In this document: positions 25,038 through 32,595 of the stretch, piece by piece | Layout of the letters: every line of letters begins with the position of its first letter | How positions within the stretch are numbered: the stretch's first letter is position 1 | Assembly (NCBI RefSeq): GCF_030816725.1 | Contig: NZ_JAUSYG010000001.1 | Location: 372,001-436,000, forward strand | DNA length: 64,000 nt | Direction: 5' to 3' | Origin: Pseudarthrobacter defluvii | GTDB taxonomy: Bacteria; Actinomycetota; Actinomycetes; Actinomycetales; Micrococcaceae | Position numbers and translations under genes: made by a program | Notes under the pieces: generated by a model | The model's database searches: none | Told to the model about the DNA's origin: nothing | Seen by the model: only the letters and a program-made list of their open reading frames with translations

Positions 25038-25988
25038 ATGCCGCAATCCGCCGCGCCTGAAAAGCGTGAATCCCTAGCCCCCGGAGTGTGGGGCGTTGTT
25101 GCCACGCCGTTCCAGGGCAGCACCCTGGACGTGGACCTGGACAGCCTCTCGGACCTCGTGGAGCGCTACCAAACCATCGGCGCCACCGGCCTGACCGTCC
25201 TGGGTGTGTTCGGTGAGGCAGCCGCACTCACGGCAGAGGAGCGCCGGCAGGTCCTGGAGATCGCCGTCGAATGCACCAGCCTGCCGCTGGTGGTGGGCGT
25301 GACCGCGCTGGCCACCCGGCCGGCCATCGAGGAAATTCGCGCAGCCCAGGAGGCAGCCGGCCCGTGGCTCGCCGCCGTCATGGTGCAGGCCAATTCGCCA
25401 CGACCGGACGTGGTGGCCGCCCACCTGGACGCCATCCACCGCGCCACCGGAGCCAAGGTGGTGCTGCAGGACTACCCCCTGGCCAGCGGTGTCACCATCT
25501 CCACCGATGTGCTCATCACCGTGGTCAAGGCAAGTCCCTCGGTCATTGCCATCAAGGCCGAGGCGCCGCCCACCAGCGTGGCCATCGCATCGCTCAGCGC
25601 CGGCACGGGGATTTCGGTGTTCGGCGGGCTCGGGGGCCAGGGCCTGCTGGACGAACTGCTGGCCGGAGCGGCAGGCGCCATGACGGGATTCTCCTACCCC
25701 GAAGCCCTCATCGCCTGCCACCGCGCCTGGCAGCGGGAGGGCTACGCGGCTGCGGCCGCCCAGTTGATGCCTTACCTGCCGCTCATCAACTTCGAGCAGC
25801 AGGCCAAAGTGGCCTTGGCCATTCGCAAGGAATGCCTGCGGGAACGTGGCTGGATCAAGGAGTCCGGCGTCCGGGCCCCGGCAGCGGGGTTCCCCGAGAA
25901 CCTGCGGGGCGCCATGTCCGCACACCTCAGCGAAGCCGCCACCGCACTGCAACTGTCCAGTGCCCTTGCCCCCGCCGGGAGCCTCTGA
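25038..25988 (+). CDS. Dihydrodipicolinate synthase (DHDPS)-family lyase
   Basis: The 316-residue TIM-barrel protein has GVWGVVATPF at the first strand, the GEAAALTAEER loop, LQDYPLASG with the conserved Tyr and VIAIKAEAPP with the Schiff-base Lys (near residue 175). Such class I lyases include dihydrodipicolinate synthase, KDG dehydratase and pyrroline-hydroxycarboxylate deaminase. In a catabolic operon beside an aldehyde dehydrogenase a retro-aldol or dehydratase reaction on a 2-oxo acid is likelier than lysine synthesis. GAAAGGGAACAACC precedes ATG 25038. Exact reaction unknown. Confidence 0.8.
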   Translation: MPQSAAPEKRESLAPGVWGVVATPFQGSTLDVDLDSLSDLVERYQTIGATGLTVLGVFGEAAALTAEERRQVLEIAVECTSLPLVVGVTALATRPAIEEIRAAQEAAGPWLAAVMVQANSPRPDVVAAHLDAIHRATGAKVVLQDYPLASGVTISTDVLITVVKASPSVIAIKAEAPPTSVAIASLSAGTGISVFGGLGGQGLLDELLAGAAGAMTGFSYPEALIACHRAWQREGYAAAAAQLMPYLPLINFEQQAKVALAIRKECLRERGWIKESGVRAPAAGFPENLRGAMSAHLSEAATALQLSSALAPAGSL

Positions 25989-26789
25989 TGGATTTGGGCA
26001 TTGCCGGACGGACAGCGCTGGTGGCCGCCTCCACCGGGGGCCTGGGGCTCGCCGTTGCGCGGGCACTCGCTGCGGAAGGAGCCAAGGTTGCCATCGTGGG
26101 CAGGCGCCGGGACCGGGCCCAGGAGATCGTGGGTGGGCTGCAGGCGGCCTACGGAAACCTTCCCGGATTTGGCGCCATCGCCGTCGAAGCCGACCCCACC
26201 GCTCCCGGGGGAGTGGAGGCAGCAGTAGCGCAGACCGAATCCAGCCTGGGGCCGATCGACATCCTGGTCCTCAACGGACCCGGACCCAAACCCGGCGCCG
26301 CCGCCAGCCTGGGGGCCGAGGACATCGCCGCGGCGTTCGACACCCTGGTCAAGCCGCACCAGGCGTTGGTGTCCCTGACTCTTCCCGGCATGCGCGAGCG
26401 GCGGTGGGGGAGGATCCTGGCCGTTGGTTCCAGCGGCGTGGCGGCACCACTGCCCAACCTCGCCATCTCCAACACCGGGCGCGCCGCACTGGCCGCCTAC
26501 CTCAAGACCCCTCGCCGCCGAGGTGGCGCTGGACGGAGTCACCGTCAACCTGCTCCTGCCCGGCAGGATCGCCACGGACCGGGTCACCGAACTGGACCAG
26601 GCCGCCGCCAAGCGCCGCGGCACCACACTTGAGGAAATCCGGCTCGAATCCCGCAAAACCATTCCCGCGCGGCGGTATGGGGAACCCGCCGAATTCGGCG
26701 CCGCTGCCGCCTTCCTGTGCAGCGCGCCGGCGTCGTACATCACCGGCGTGGCACTGCGGTGCGACGGCGGCCTCATCCGCAGCCTCTAG
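25988..26789 (+). pseudogene. SDR-family oxidoreductase, split by a frameshift
   Basis: An SDR coding region starts at ATG 25988 (overlapping the upstream stop TGATG) with ALVAASTGGLGLAVARALAAEG, ILVLNGPGPKPG and the residue order AVGSSGVAAPLPNLAISNTGRAA. After YLKT near 26507 the frame must shift by one base to continue as LAAEVALDGVTVNLLLPGRI and end ASYITGVALRCDGGLIRSL. Removing one C from the CCCC run at 26508-26511 restores a full-length 266-residue protein. The typical catalytic Tyr-x3-Lys is not obvious (NTGRAAL), as in 3-oxoacyl-ACP-reductase-like members. Decay or assembly error cannot be told apart here. Confidence 0.8.
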
Positions 26790-26818
26790 CCCCACCCACC
26801 ATTTTCCAAAGGAACACC

Positions 26819-28288
26819 ATGACCTCCACCGCTCTCGACCCCACCATCACCGCCCACGCACACCTCACCGCCCAGCACCTCATCAACGGCCAGTGGCTGG
26901 GCGAGGCGGAAACCCGTCGGATGAACCCCGCCCGGCCGGACGAGCTGGCAGCGCTGTCGCCCAGCGGCACCGCCGACGACGTGGACGCGGCCATCACCGC
27001 CGCCGCCGCAGCCCAGCTCTCCTGGGCCGCACTGCCCGCACCCTCCCGCGGCGCCATCCTCCTCACCGCCGGAAACCTGCTGATCGAACGGCAGGCCGCC
27101 ATCGCCGAGGACCTGGTCCGTGAGGAAGGCAAAACCCTGGCCGAGGCCAAGGGCGAAGTGAAACGCGCCTCGGACGTGCTGCGCTTCTTCGGCTCACTCG
27201 GCTGGGCCGCCACTGGTGAGGTGCTGCCCAGCGGCCTGCCGGACACCACCATCACCACCCGCCGCGAACCGCTGGGCGTCGTCGCCCTGATCACGCCCTG
27301 GAACTTTCCCATCGCCATCCCAGCCTGGAAGGCAGCACCGGCCCTGATCACCGGCAACACGGTGGTGATCAAGCCGGCCGAAATCACGCCGCTGTCCGCC
27401 ACCCACCTGGCCCGCGCCCTGCAGGACGCGGGACTGCCGGGCGGCGTGTTCAACGTGGTCCACGGCAAGGGCCGCGTGGTGGGCGACGCCCTGGCGCGCG
27501 ATCCGCGCATTGCCGGATTGTCCTTCACCGGGTCCACCAAGGTGGGCCTTGGCCTGCAGGAGATCCTCAACGGCCGGCGCGCCCGCGTGCAGCTGGAAAT
27601 GGGCGGCAAGAACGGCGTTCTGGTCCTGGATGACGCGGACCCGCGCAAGGCAGCCCAGGTGGTGGCGGCCGGCGCCTTCGGCCTTACCGGCCAGGCTTGC
27701 ACTGCCACGTCACGCGTCTACGCAACCCCCGGCATCCGGTCAGCGTTCCTGGATGCCCTGGTGGCGGAAGCTGCCAGGTACACGCCCGGTGACGGGCTGG
27801 AGTCCGCCATGGGGGCCGTGGTAAGCCAGCCGCAGTTCGAGCAGGACCAGGCAGCGGTGCGCGGCGCCGTCGAGCGCGGTGCAACCCTCCTGCACGGAGA
27901 GTACGACGGCGATCCCTCCGGGGCACTATCCTTCCCCGCCGCGGTGCTCACCGACCTGGCCTTCGACGATCCGGCCGTGACAGAAGAAATCTTCGGCCCC
28001 GTGGTGGCCGTCCTGGAAGTGCCCGACTATGAGGCAGGCCTGGCCGCCATCAACGACTCCCGGTACGGCCTGACCGCCGGCATCTGCACGGATTCGCTGG
28101 CCCTGGCCACCGACTTCTCGGCCCGTGCCCAGGCAGGGGTCATCAAGGTCAACCGGCCCACCGCGGGGCTGGACCTGAACGTGCCGTTCGGCGGCGTGAA
28201 GGACTCCTCCACCAACACGTTCCGTGAACAGGGCAGGTCCGCCCTGGATTTCTTCACGTGGGGCAAGACGGTCTACACGGGCGTGTAG
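26819..28288 (+). CDS. Aldehyde dehydrogenase (NAD(P)+-dependent, KGSADH-like)
   Basis: The 489-residue protein has the ALDH motifs: TPWNFPIAIPAWKAAPALI, FTGSTKVG, LEMGGKN (general base Glu) and GQACTATSRVY (catalytic Cys), ending EQGRSALDFFTWGKTVY. This layout resembles alpha-ketoglutarate-semialdehyde and succinate-semialdehyde dehydrogenases. It would oxidise an aldehyde to a carboxylate that enters central metabolism. ATG 26819 has AAAGGA upstream. It lies 30 bases after the SDR gene and five bases before the ferredoxin gene. Exact substrate is unknown. Confidence 0.85.
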   Translation: MTSTALDPTITAHAHLTAQHLINGQWLGEAETRRMNPARPDELAALSPSGTADDVDAAITAAAAAQLSWAALPAPSRGAILLTAGNLLIERQAAIAEDLVREEGKTLAEAKGEVKRASDVLRFFGSLGWAATGEVLPSGLPDTTITTRREPLGVVALITPWNFPIAIPAWKAAPALITGNTVVIKPAEITPLSATHLARALQDAGLPGGVFNVVHGKGRVVGDALARDPRIAGLSFTGSTKVGLGLQEILNGRRARVQLEMGGKNGVLVLDDADPRKAAQVVAAGAFGLTGQACTATSRVYATPGIRSAFLDALVAEAARYTPGDGLESAMGAVVSQPQFEQDQAAVRGAVERGATLLHGEYDGDPSGALSFPAAVLTDLAFDDPAVTEEIFGPVVAVLEVPDYEAGLAAINDSRYGLTAGICTDSLALATDFSARAQAGVIKVNRPTAGLDLNVPFGGVKDSSTNTFREQGRSALDFFTWGKTVYTGV

Positions 28289-28293
28289 CTGCC

Positions 28294-28614
28294 ATGACGT
28301 ACGTGATCGCCCAGCCCTGCGTGGATGTGAAGGACAAGGCCTGCATCCAGGAGTGCCCCGTGGACTGCATCTACGAGGGTGAACGTTCGCTCTACATCCA
28401 CCCGTCGGAATGCGTGGACTGCGGTGCCTGTGATCCCGTGTGCCCGGTCGAGGCCATTTACTACTCCGACGACGTTCCGGACGAGTGGGCAGACTACGTC
28501 CGCGCCAATGTGGAGTTCTTCTCCGAGCTGGGCTCACCGCAGGGCGCGTCTGTCCTCGGAAACCTGCACCGGGACCATCCGGTGATCGCTGCGGAACCCG
28601 TGCCAGCGCGGTAG
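28294..28614 (+). CDS. fdxA: Seven-iron ferredoxin (FdxA type)
   Basis: The 106-residue protein begins TYVIAQPCVDVKDKACIQEC with further CPVDCIYEG and the second CVDCGACDPVCPVEA cluster motif. This cysteine pattern matches actinobacterial 7Fe ferredoxins carrying one 3Fe-4S and one 4Fe-4S centre. It would pass electrons, perhaps for the FAD oxidoreductase of this operon; that link is inference. ATG 28294 is five bases after the aldehyde dehydrogenase stop. A strong hairpin terminates the operon 24 bases later. Confidence 0.88.
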   Translation: MTYVIAQPCVDVKDKACIQECPVDCIYEGERSLYIHPSECVDCGACDPVCPVEAIYYSDDVPDEWADYVRANVEFFSELGSPQGASVLGNLHRDHPVIAAEPVPAR

Positions 28615-28637
28615 CAGCCGTCCGTGCCTTAGCCCTT

Positions 28638-28673
28638 CAGTGGCCGCCAAGCCTTCCCGCTTGGCGGCCACTG
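28638..28673 (+). terminator. Terminator of the catabolic operon
   Basis: A perfect 15-bp stem, CAGTGGCCGCCAAGC (28638-28652) with 28659-28673 and a six-base loop, follows the ferredoxin gene and runs into TTATGTT. Confidence 0.85.
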
Positions 28674-28712
28674 TTATGTTAAGCCGCCAGACTTGGCTCT
28701 GATTACAACCAT

Positions 28713-28729
28713 GTTGCTTTGAATGCAAC
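28713..28729. promoter_or_regulatory. GTTGC-N7-GCAAC operator, distal
   Basis: GTTGC and GCAAC are separated by seven bases. The same arms and spacing recur at 28858-28874. Both lie upstream of the MHS transporter of the creatine locus. Confidence 0.5.
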
Positions 28730-28816
28730 TTAATCCATATTTGAGACTTGAGGGTTTGGAAGCCAAGCTGAGGCAGGCAGCAGCGAGCAGGAGGAAATTA
28801 ATGCTTCCAAAAGCTA

Positions 28817-28846
28817 TTGACTGTGCTGCACGTCACGGCCTATCTT
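28817..28846 (+). promoter_or_regulatory. Promoter of the creatine-locus transporter
   Basis: TTGACT (28817-28822) and TATCTT (28841-28846) are 18 bases apart. The start would fall near 28853, just before the proximal operator and 44 bases before the ATG at 28897. Confidence 0.5.
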
Positions 28847-28857
28847 GAAACAACCAC

Positions 28858-28874
28858 GTTGCAAGCAATGCAAC
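28858..28874. promoter_or_regulatory. GTTGC-N7-GCAAC operator, proximal
   Basis: A second copy of the GTTGC-N7-GCAAC repeat overlaps the predicted transcription start region. A bound regulator (IclR or PucR of the locus are candidates) would block initiation. Confidence 0.5.
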
Positions 28875-28999
28875 TCCAACTTTTATTGGTGGTTTCATGA
28901 GTACCGAACAAAACTCACCCGGGGCGGGCGTGGTTGCCGCTGACGCCAACCCTTCGGCCCGGGCAGACCAGGGCGCAGGCAGTGCTGTGGCCAGCAAGG

Positions 29000-30268
29000 A
29001 TGTCCGACCGCCGGGTGGTCACCGCGAGCTTCATCGGCAACTTCGTCGAATGGTTCGATTACGCGGTGTACGGCTACCTGGCCGCAGTCATTTCCTCCGT
29101 GTTCTTCCCCGAAGCCGACCGGCAGACCGCGCTGCTGGCAACCTTCGCCGTCTTTGCCATTTCCTTCTTTGTCCGTCCCCTGGGCGGCTTCTTCTGGGGT
29201 CACATCGGCGACAAGCTCGGCCGGCGCAAGGCTCTGTCCTTGTCCATCGTCATCATGTCCGTCTCCACCTTCTGCATCGCCCTCATTCCCGGTTACGGAA
29301 CCATCGGCATGCTGGCACCGGTCCTGCTGCTCCTGGTCCGCGTGGTCCAGGGCTTCTCGGCCGCAGGGGAGTACGCCGGGGCATCCGCCTTCCTGGTGGA
29401 ATATGCACCGGCCAACCGCCGCGGCCTCTACGCCGCCGTCGTCCCCGCCAGCACCGCCGCGGGCCTGCTCCTGGGCTCACTGATCGCGGCGCTCCTCAGC
29501 TCGGTGCTCACCACGGACCAGCTGCACGAATGGGGCTGGCGGCTGCCGTTCCTGCTGGCCGCCCCCATGGGCCTGATCGGCCGCTACATCCGCACCAAGC
29601 TAGAGGACACCCCAGCCTTCCGTGCCCTGGCTGACCAGGAGGAATCCGCGCCCAAGGCTCCGGCGCTGGACATGTTCCGGACCTACCGCAAGCAGCTGGT
29701 GATCGCCTGCGGCGCGGTGCTGCTCAACGCCGTCGGCTTCTACGTCATCCTCAGCTACATGCCCACCTACCTCTCCGAGGAACTGGGCTTCGGACCCACG
29801 GAGTCCTTCCTGGCCACCACCATCGCCCTGGCCAGTTACATCGGCTTCATCTTCCTGACCGGCCTCGCGTCGGACCGCTTCGGCCGCAAGCGCATGCTGA
29901 TCACCGCGTCCGTGCTGTTCATGCTCCTGACCGTTCCCGCCTTCATGCTGCTGGATACAGGCAACTTTCTGGTGATCGTCCTGGTCCAGATCCTGCTGGG
30001 CGGCATGCTCACCCTGAACGACGGAACGCTGCCCAGCTTCCTGGCCGAGCTGTTCCCCACCAAGGTCCGGTACAGCGGCTTCGCGGTCAGTTTCAACCTC
30101 TCCAACGCCCTGTTCGGCGGTACGGCACCGTTCATGGCCACCCTGCTGATTGGCATGACCCAGAGCAAGCTGGCCCCCGGCTGGTACCTCGTGGCCGCAG
30201 CCGCCGTATCCCTGACGGCCGTTTTGTTCGCCGCCGAAACCTCGCGGAAGCCCCTCAAGCACCTCTGA
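29000..30268 (+). CDS. MFS transporter, MHS type (creatine locus); N-terminus probably frameshifted
   Basis: From ATG 29000 the frame gives 422 residues with SDRRVVTASFIGNFVEWFDYA, GHIGDKLGRRKALSL and twelve helices: an MHS symporter. The better-supported translation start is ATG 28897 (GGTGG upstream, 44 bases after the predicted transcription start), which opens a coding-like stretch MSTEQNSPGAGVVAADANPS in another frame. Joining the two needs one base removed between about 28985 and 29000. So either translation begins at the weak site at 29000 or the N-terminus carries a one-base error. It is the first gene of the creatinase locus and may import creatine or a related compound. Confidence 0.72.
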   Translation: MSDRRVVTASFIGNFVEWFDYAVYGYLAAVISSVFFPEADRQTALLATFAVFAISFFVRPLGGFFWGHIGDKLGRRKALSLSIVIMSVSTFCIALIPGYGTIGMLAPVLLLLVRVVQGFSAAGEYAGASAFLVEYAPANRRGLYAAVVPASTAAGLLLGSLIAALLSSVLTTDQLHEWGWRLPFLLAAPMGLIGRYIRTKLEDTPAFRALADQEESAPKAPALDMFRTYRKQLVIACGAVLLNAVGFYVILSYMPTYLSEELGFGPTESFLATTIALASYIGFIFLTGLASDRFGRKRMLITASVLFMLLTVPAFMLLDTGNFLVIVLVQILLGGMLTLNDGTLPSFLAELFPTKVRYSGFAVSFNLSNALFGGTAPFMATLLIGMTQSKLAPGWYLVAAAAVSLTAVLFAAETSRKPLKHL

Positions 30269-30327
30269 CCAGCCAGAGAGCCACGCCAACCCGGCGACTA
30301 AGACCACCTTCATCACGCAAACCAACA

Positions 30328-30349
30328 CCGGCTGCACAACAGCAGCCGG
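30328..30349 (+). other. Intergenic hairpin before creatinase
   Basis: CCGGCTGC-ACAACA-GCAGCCGG is a perfect 8-bp stem in the leader between the transporter and creatinase genes. No T tract follows, so partial termination or mRNA processing are both possible. Confidence 0.4.
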
Positions 30350-30373
30350 CACCCATTAGAAAGGCACACCTAC

Positions 30374-31630
30374 GTGACTATCACCGCTGACAACGCGTCC
30401 TCCATTGCCGAACTTGAGCGCCTCAAGGTCCTGCACATCGGTTCCAAGGGCAAGCTCACGTTCTCGGATGCCGAGTTCGAGCGCCGCCTTGGCGGCCTCC
30501 GCAAGATCATGGCCGCCAAGGACCTGGACGCAGTCATCCTGACCAGCTACCACGGCATCAAGTACTACTCCGACTTCCTCTACACCACGTTCGGCCGCAA
30601 CTACGCCCTGGTTGTCACCGCCGACGACTCCGTCACCGTCACCGCCAACATCGACGCCGGCATGCCGTGGCGCACCTCCTACGGCGAGAACATCGTCTAC
30701 ACCGACTGGCGCCGGGACAACTTCTACTTCGGCCTGCAGGAAGCGCTGCGCCAGCGCGGCGTCAAGGCCAACCGCATCGGCGTCGAGGATGACTTCCTCC
30801 CCGGCCTGACCCGCGAGAAGATTGCCGCCGCGTTCCCGGGCGCAGCACTCCTGGACGTCTCCCAGGACGCCATGCGCCAGCGCATGATCAAGTCCGCCGA
30901 GGAAATTGAGGTCATCAAGCACGGCGCCCGCATCGGCGACCTGGGCGGCGAGGCCATCCGCAACGCCATCCGCGAGGGCATCTCCGAGTACGAGGTCGCC
31001 CTGATCGGCACCGAGGCCATGGTGCACGAGATTGCCAGGACCTTCCCTGACCGCGAGGTCCGCGACACCTGGGTGTGGTTCCAGTCCGGCATCAACACCG
31101 ACGGCGCCCACAACTGGGCCACCACCCGCAAGCTGCAACAGGGCGACATCCTCTCGCTCAACTGCTTCCCCATGACCTCCGGCTACTACACCGCCCTGGA
31201 GCGCACCCTCTTCCTGGGCCAGCCGGACGAACGCTCACTGGAGCTGTGGAACATCAACGTGGAGGTGCACCGCCGCGGCCTTGAACTCATCAAGCCCGGC
31301 GCCGTCTGCAAGGACATCGCCGCAGAACTCAACGAGATCTACATCAGCCACGGTCTGCTGGCCAACCGCACCTTCGGCTACGGCCACTCCTTCGGCGTCC
31401 TCAGCCACTACTACGGCCGCGAAGCCGGCCTTGAGCTGCGCGAGGACATCGACACCGTCCTCGAACCGGGCATGGTGGTCTCCATGGAGCCCATGATCAC
31501 GGTGGCTGACGGCCTGCCGGGCGCCGGGGGCTACCGCGAGCACGACATCCTGGTGATCGGCGAGGACAACTCGGTGGAGAACATCACCAAGTTCCCGTTC
31601 GGTCCCGAGCACAACATCATCGAGGGATAA
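30374..31630 (+). CDS. creA: Creatinase (creatine amidinohydrolase)
   Basis: The 418-residue protein reads almost like Pseudomonas putida creatinase: TSYHGIKYYSDFLYTTFGRN, IVYTDWRRDNFYFGLQEAL, WFQSGINTDGAHN (catalytic His about 246), LSLNCFPMTSGYYTALERTLF, RTFGYGHSFGVLSHYYGREAGL and EPGMVVSMEPMI. The family is a metal-independent pita-bread hydrolase giving sarcosine and urea from creatine (EC 3.5.3.3). It is slightly longer than the 403-residue enzyme because of an N-terminal extension. The start is GTG 30374 with AAAGG upstream. Its hairpin terminator and two regulator genes follow. Confidence 0.95.
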   Translation: MTITADNASSIAELERLKVLHIGSKGKLTFSDAEFERRLGGLRKIMAAKDLDAVILTSYHGIKYYSDFLYTTFGRNYALVVTADDSVTVTANIDAGMPWRTSYGENIVYTDWRRDNFYFGLQEALRQRGVKANRIGVEDDFLPGLTREKIAAAFPGAALLDVSQDAMRQRMIKSAEEIEVIKHGARIGDLGGEAIRNAIREGISEYEVALIGTEAMVHEIARTFPDREVRDTWVWFQSGINTDGAHNWATTRKLQQGDILSLNCFPMTSGYYTALERTLFLGQPDERSLELWNINVEVHRRGLELIKPGAVCKDIAAELNEIYISHGLLANRTFGYGHSFGVLSHYYGREAGLELREDIDTVLEPGMVVSMEPMITVADGLPGAGGYREHDILVIGEDNSVENITKFPFGPEHNIIEG

Positions 31631-31644
31631 CCAACTGAACAGCC

Positions 31645-31675
31645 AAAGCGGCGCCGTGGACCACGGCGCCGCTTT
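31645..31675 (+). terminator. Terminator after creatinase
   Basis: A 15-bp perfect stem pairs AAAGCGGCGCCGTGG (31645-31659) with 31661-31675 directly after the creatinase gene and runs into CTTTC. Confidence 0.8.
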
Positions 31676-31703
31676 CGGCGTCTGCCGCCACCGATAGGGA
31701 AAG

Positions 31704-32540
31704 ATGGTGCCCACCATGACTCCAGCAAAAATTTCCGACAGCAACGGCAGCGGGACCGGCACCAACGGCGGACCGGATGCGAAAGGCGCCTCCGTCGTCG
31801 TCAATGCCATCGCCGTCCTGCGCACCTTCACCGCCGATGAGCCGCTGCTGGGCGTCACCGAAATCGCCAACCGGGTGGGGATGCACAAGAGCAGCGTCTC
31901 CCGGATCCTGGCCACCTTCGAGCAGGAAAACCTGGTGGAACGCGACCCGGAAACCAAGCGGTTCCGGCTGGGACTGGGGCTTATCGCCGTCGCCGGACCG
32001 CTGCTGGCGGAGATGGAGGAACGCCGCGTCGCCTATCCGGTCCTGCGGCAGCTGACCGAGCAAACGGGGGAAACGAGCGCTCTGATGCTGTGGAACGGCG
32101 ACGAGGCCATTTGTGTGGAGCAGATCGCCAGCCACCACCAGATCAAGCACACCACGCCCCTCGGCGCCCGCTATCGGGACGCCATGAGCGCCTCGGTCCA
32201 GGTCTTTCTGTCCACCCTGCCGGCGGAGCGGGTGCGGGAGTTGCTGCGGAGCGGCACCATCACCTTCCCGGGACTGGACGACGCCGGCCTGGCAGCGTAC
32301 GAGGCCCGGCTCCAGGATGTTGCGCGGCGGGGATGGGCGGGGAACTACGGTGAGTCGTCCATGGACGAGGTGGGCGTGGCTGCGCCCGTCCGTGACCACC
32401 GCGGTGATGTGGTGGCCGCCGTCCTGATTCCGGCACCCCGGTTCCGGGTGTCCAAGGAGCAGTTCGAGGGTCTGGGCGAGGCCTGCATGGCCGCCGCCGC
32501 GAAGGTGACCACCCGGCTGGGCGGCCGGGCGGCAAGTTAA
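31704..32540 (+). CDS. IclR-family transcriptional regulator
   Basis: The 278-residue protein has a winged helix (ASVVVNAIAVLRTFTADEPLL, then GVTEIANRVGMHKSSVSRIL at about residues 50-69) and a C-terminal IclR effector domain (ALMLWNGDEAICVEQI, TTPLGARYRDAMSAS, WAGNYGESSMDEVGVAAPV). IclR members bind small carboxylates or aromatic acids. It lies 73 bases after creatinase on the same strand, beyond a hairpin, so it may be transcribed separately. ATG 31704 is taken; GTG 31707 and ATG 31716 are close alternatives. Confidence 0.85.
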   Translation: MVPTMTPAKISDSNGSGTGTNGGPDAKGASVVVNAIAVLRTFTADEPLLGVTEIANRVGMHKSSVSRILATFEQENLVERDPETKRFRLGLGLIAVAGPLLAEMEERRVAYPVLRQLTEQTGETSALMLWNGDEAICVEQIASHHQIKHTTPLGARYRDAMSASVQVFLSTLPAERVRELLRSGTITFPGLDDAGLAAYEARLQDVARRGWAGNYGESSMDEVGVAAPVRDHRGDVVAAVLIPAPRFRVSKEQFEGLGEACMAAAAKVTTRLGGRAAS

Positions 32541-32595
32541 TGCTTTCGACGGGCGGTCAGCGCTAAACAAGCTAGGCAACGGGCGCGGGTGGGCG

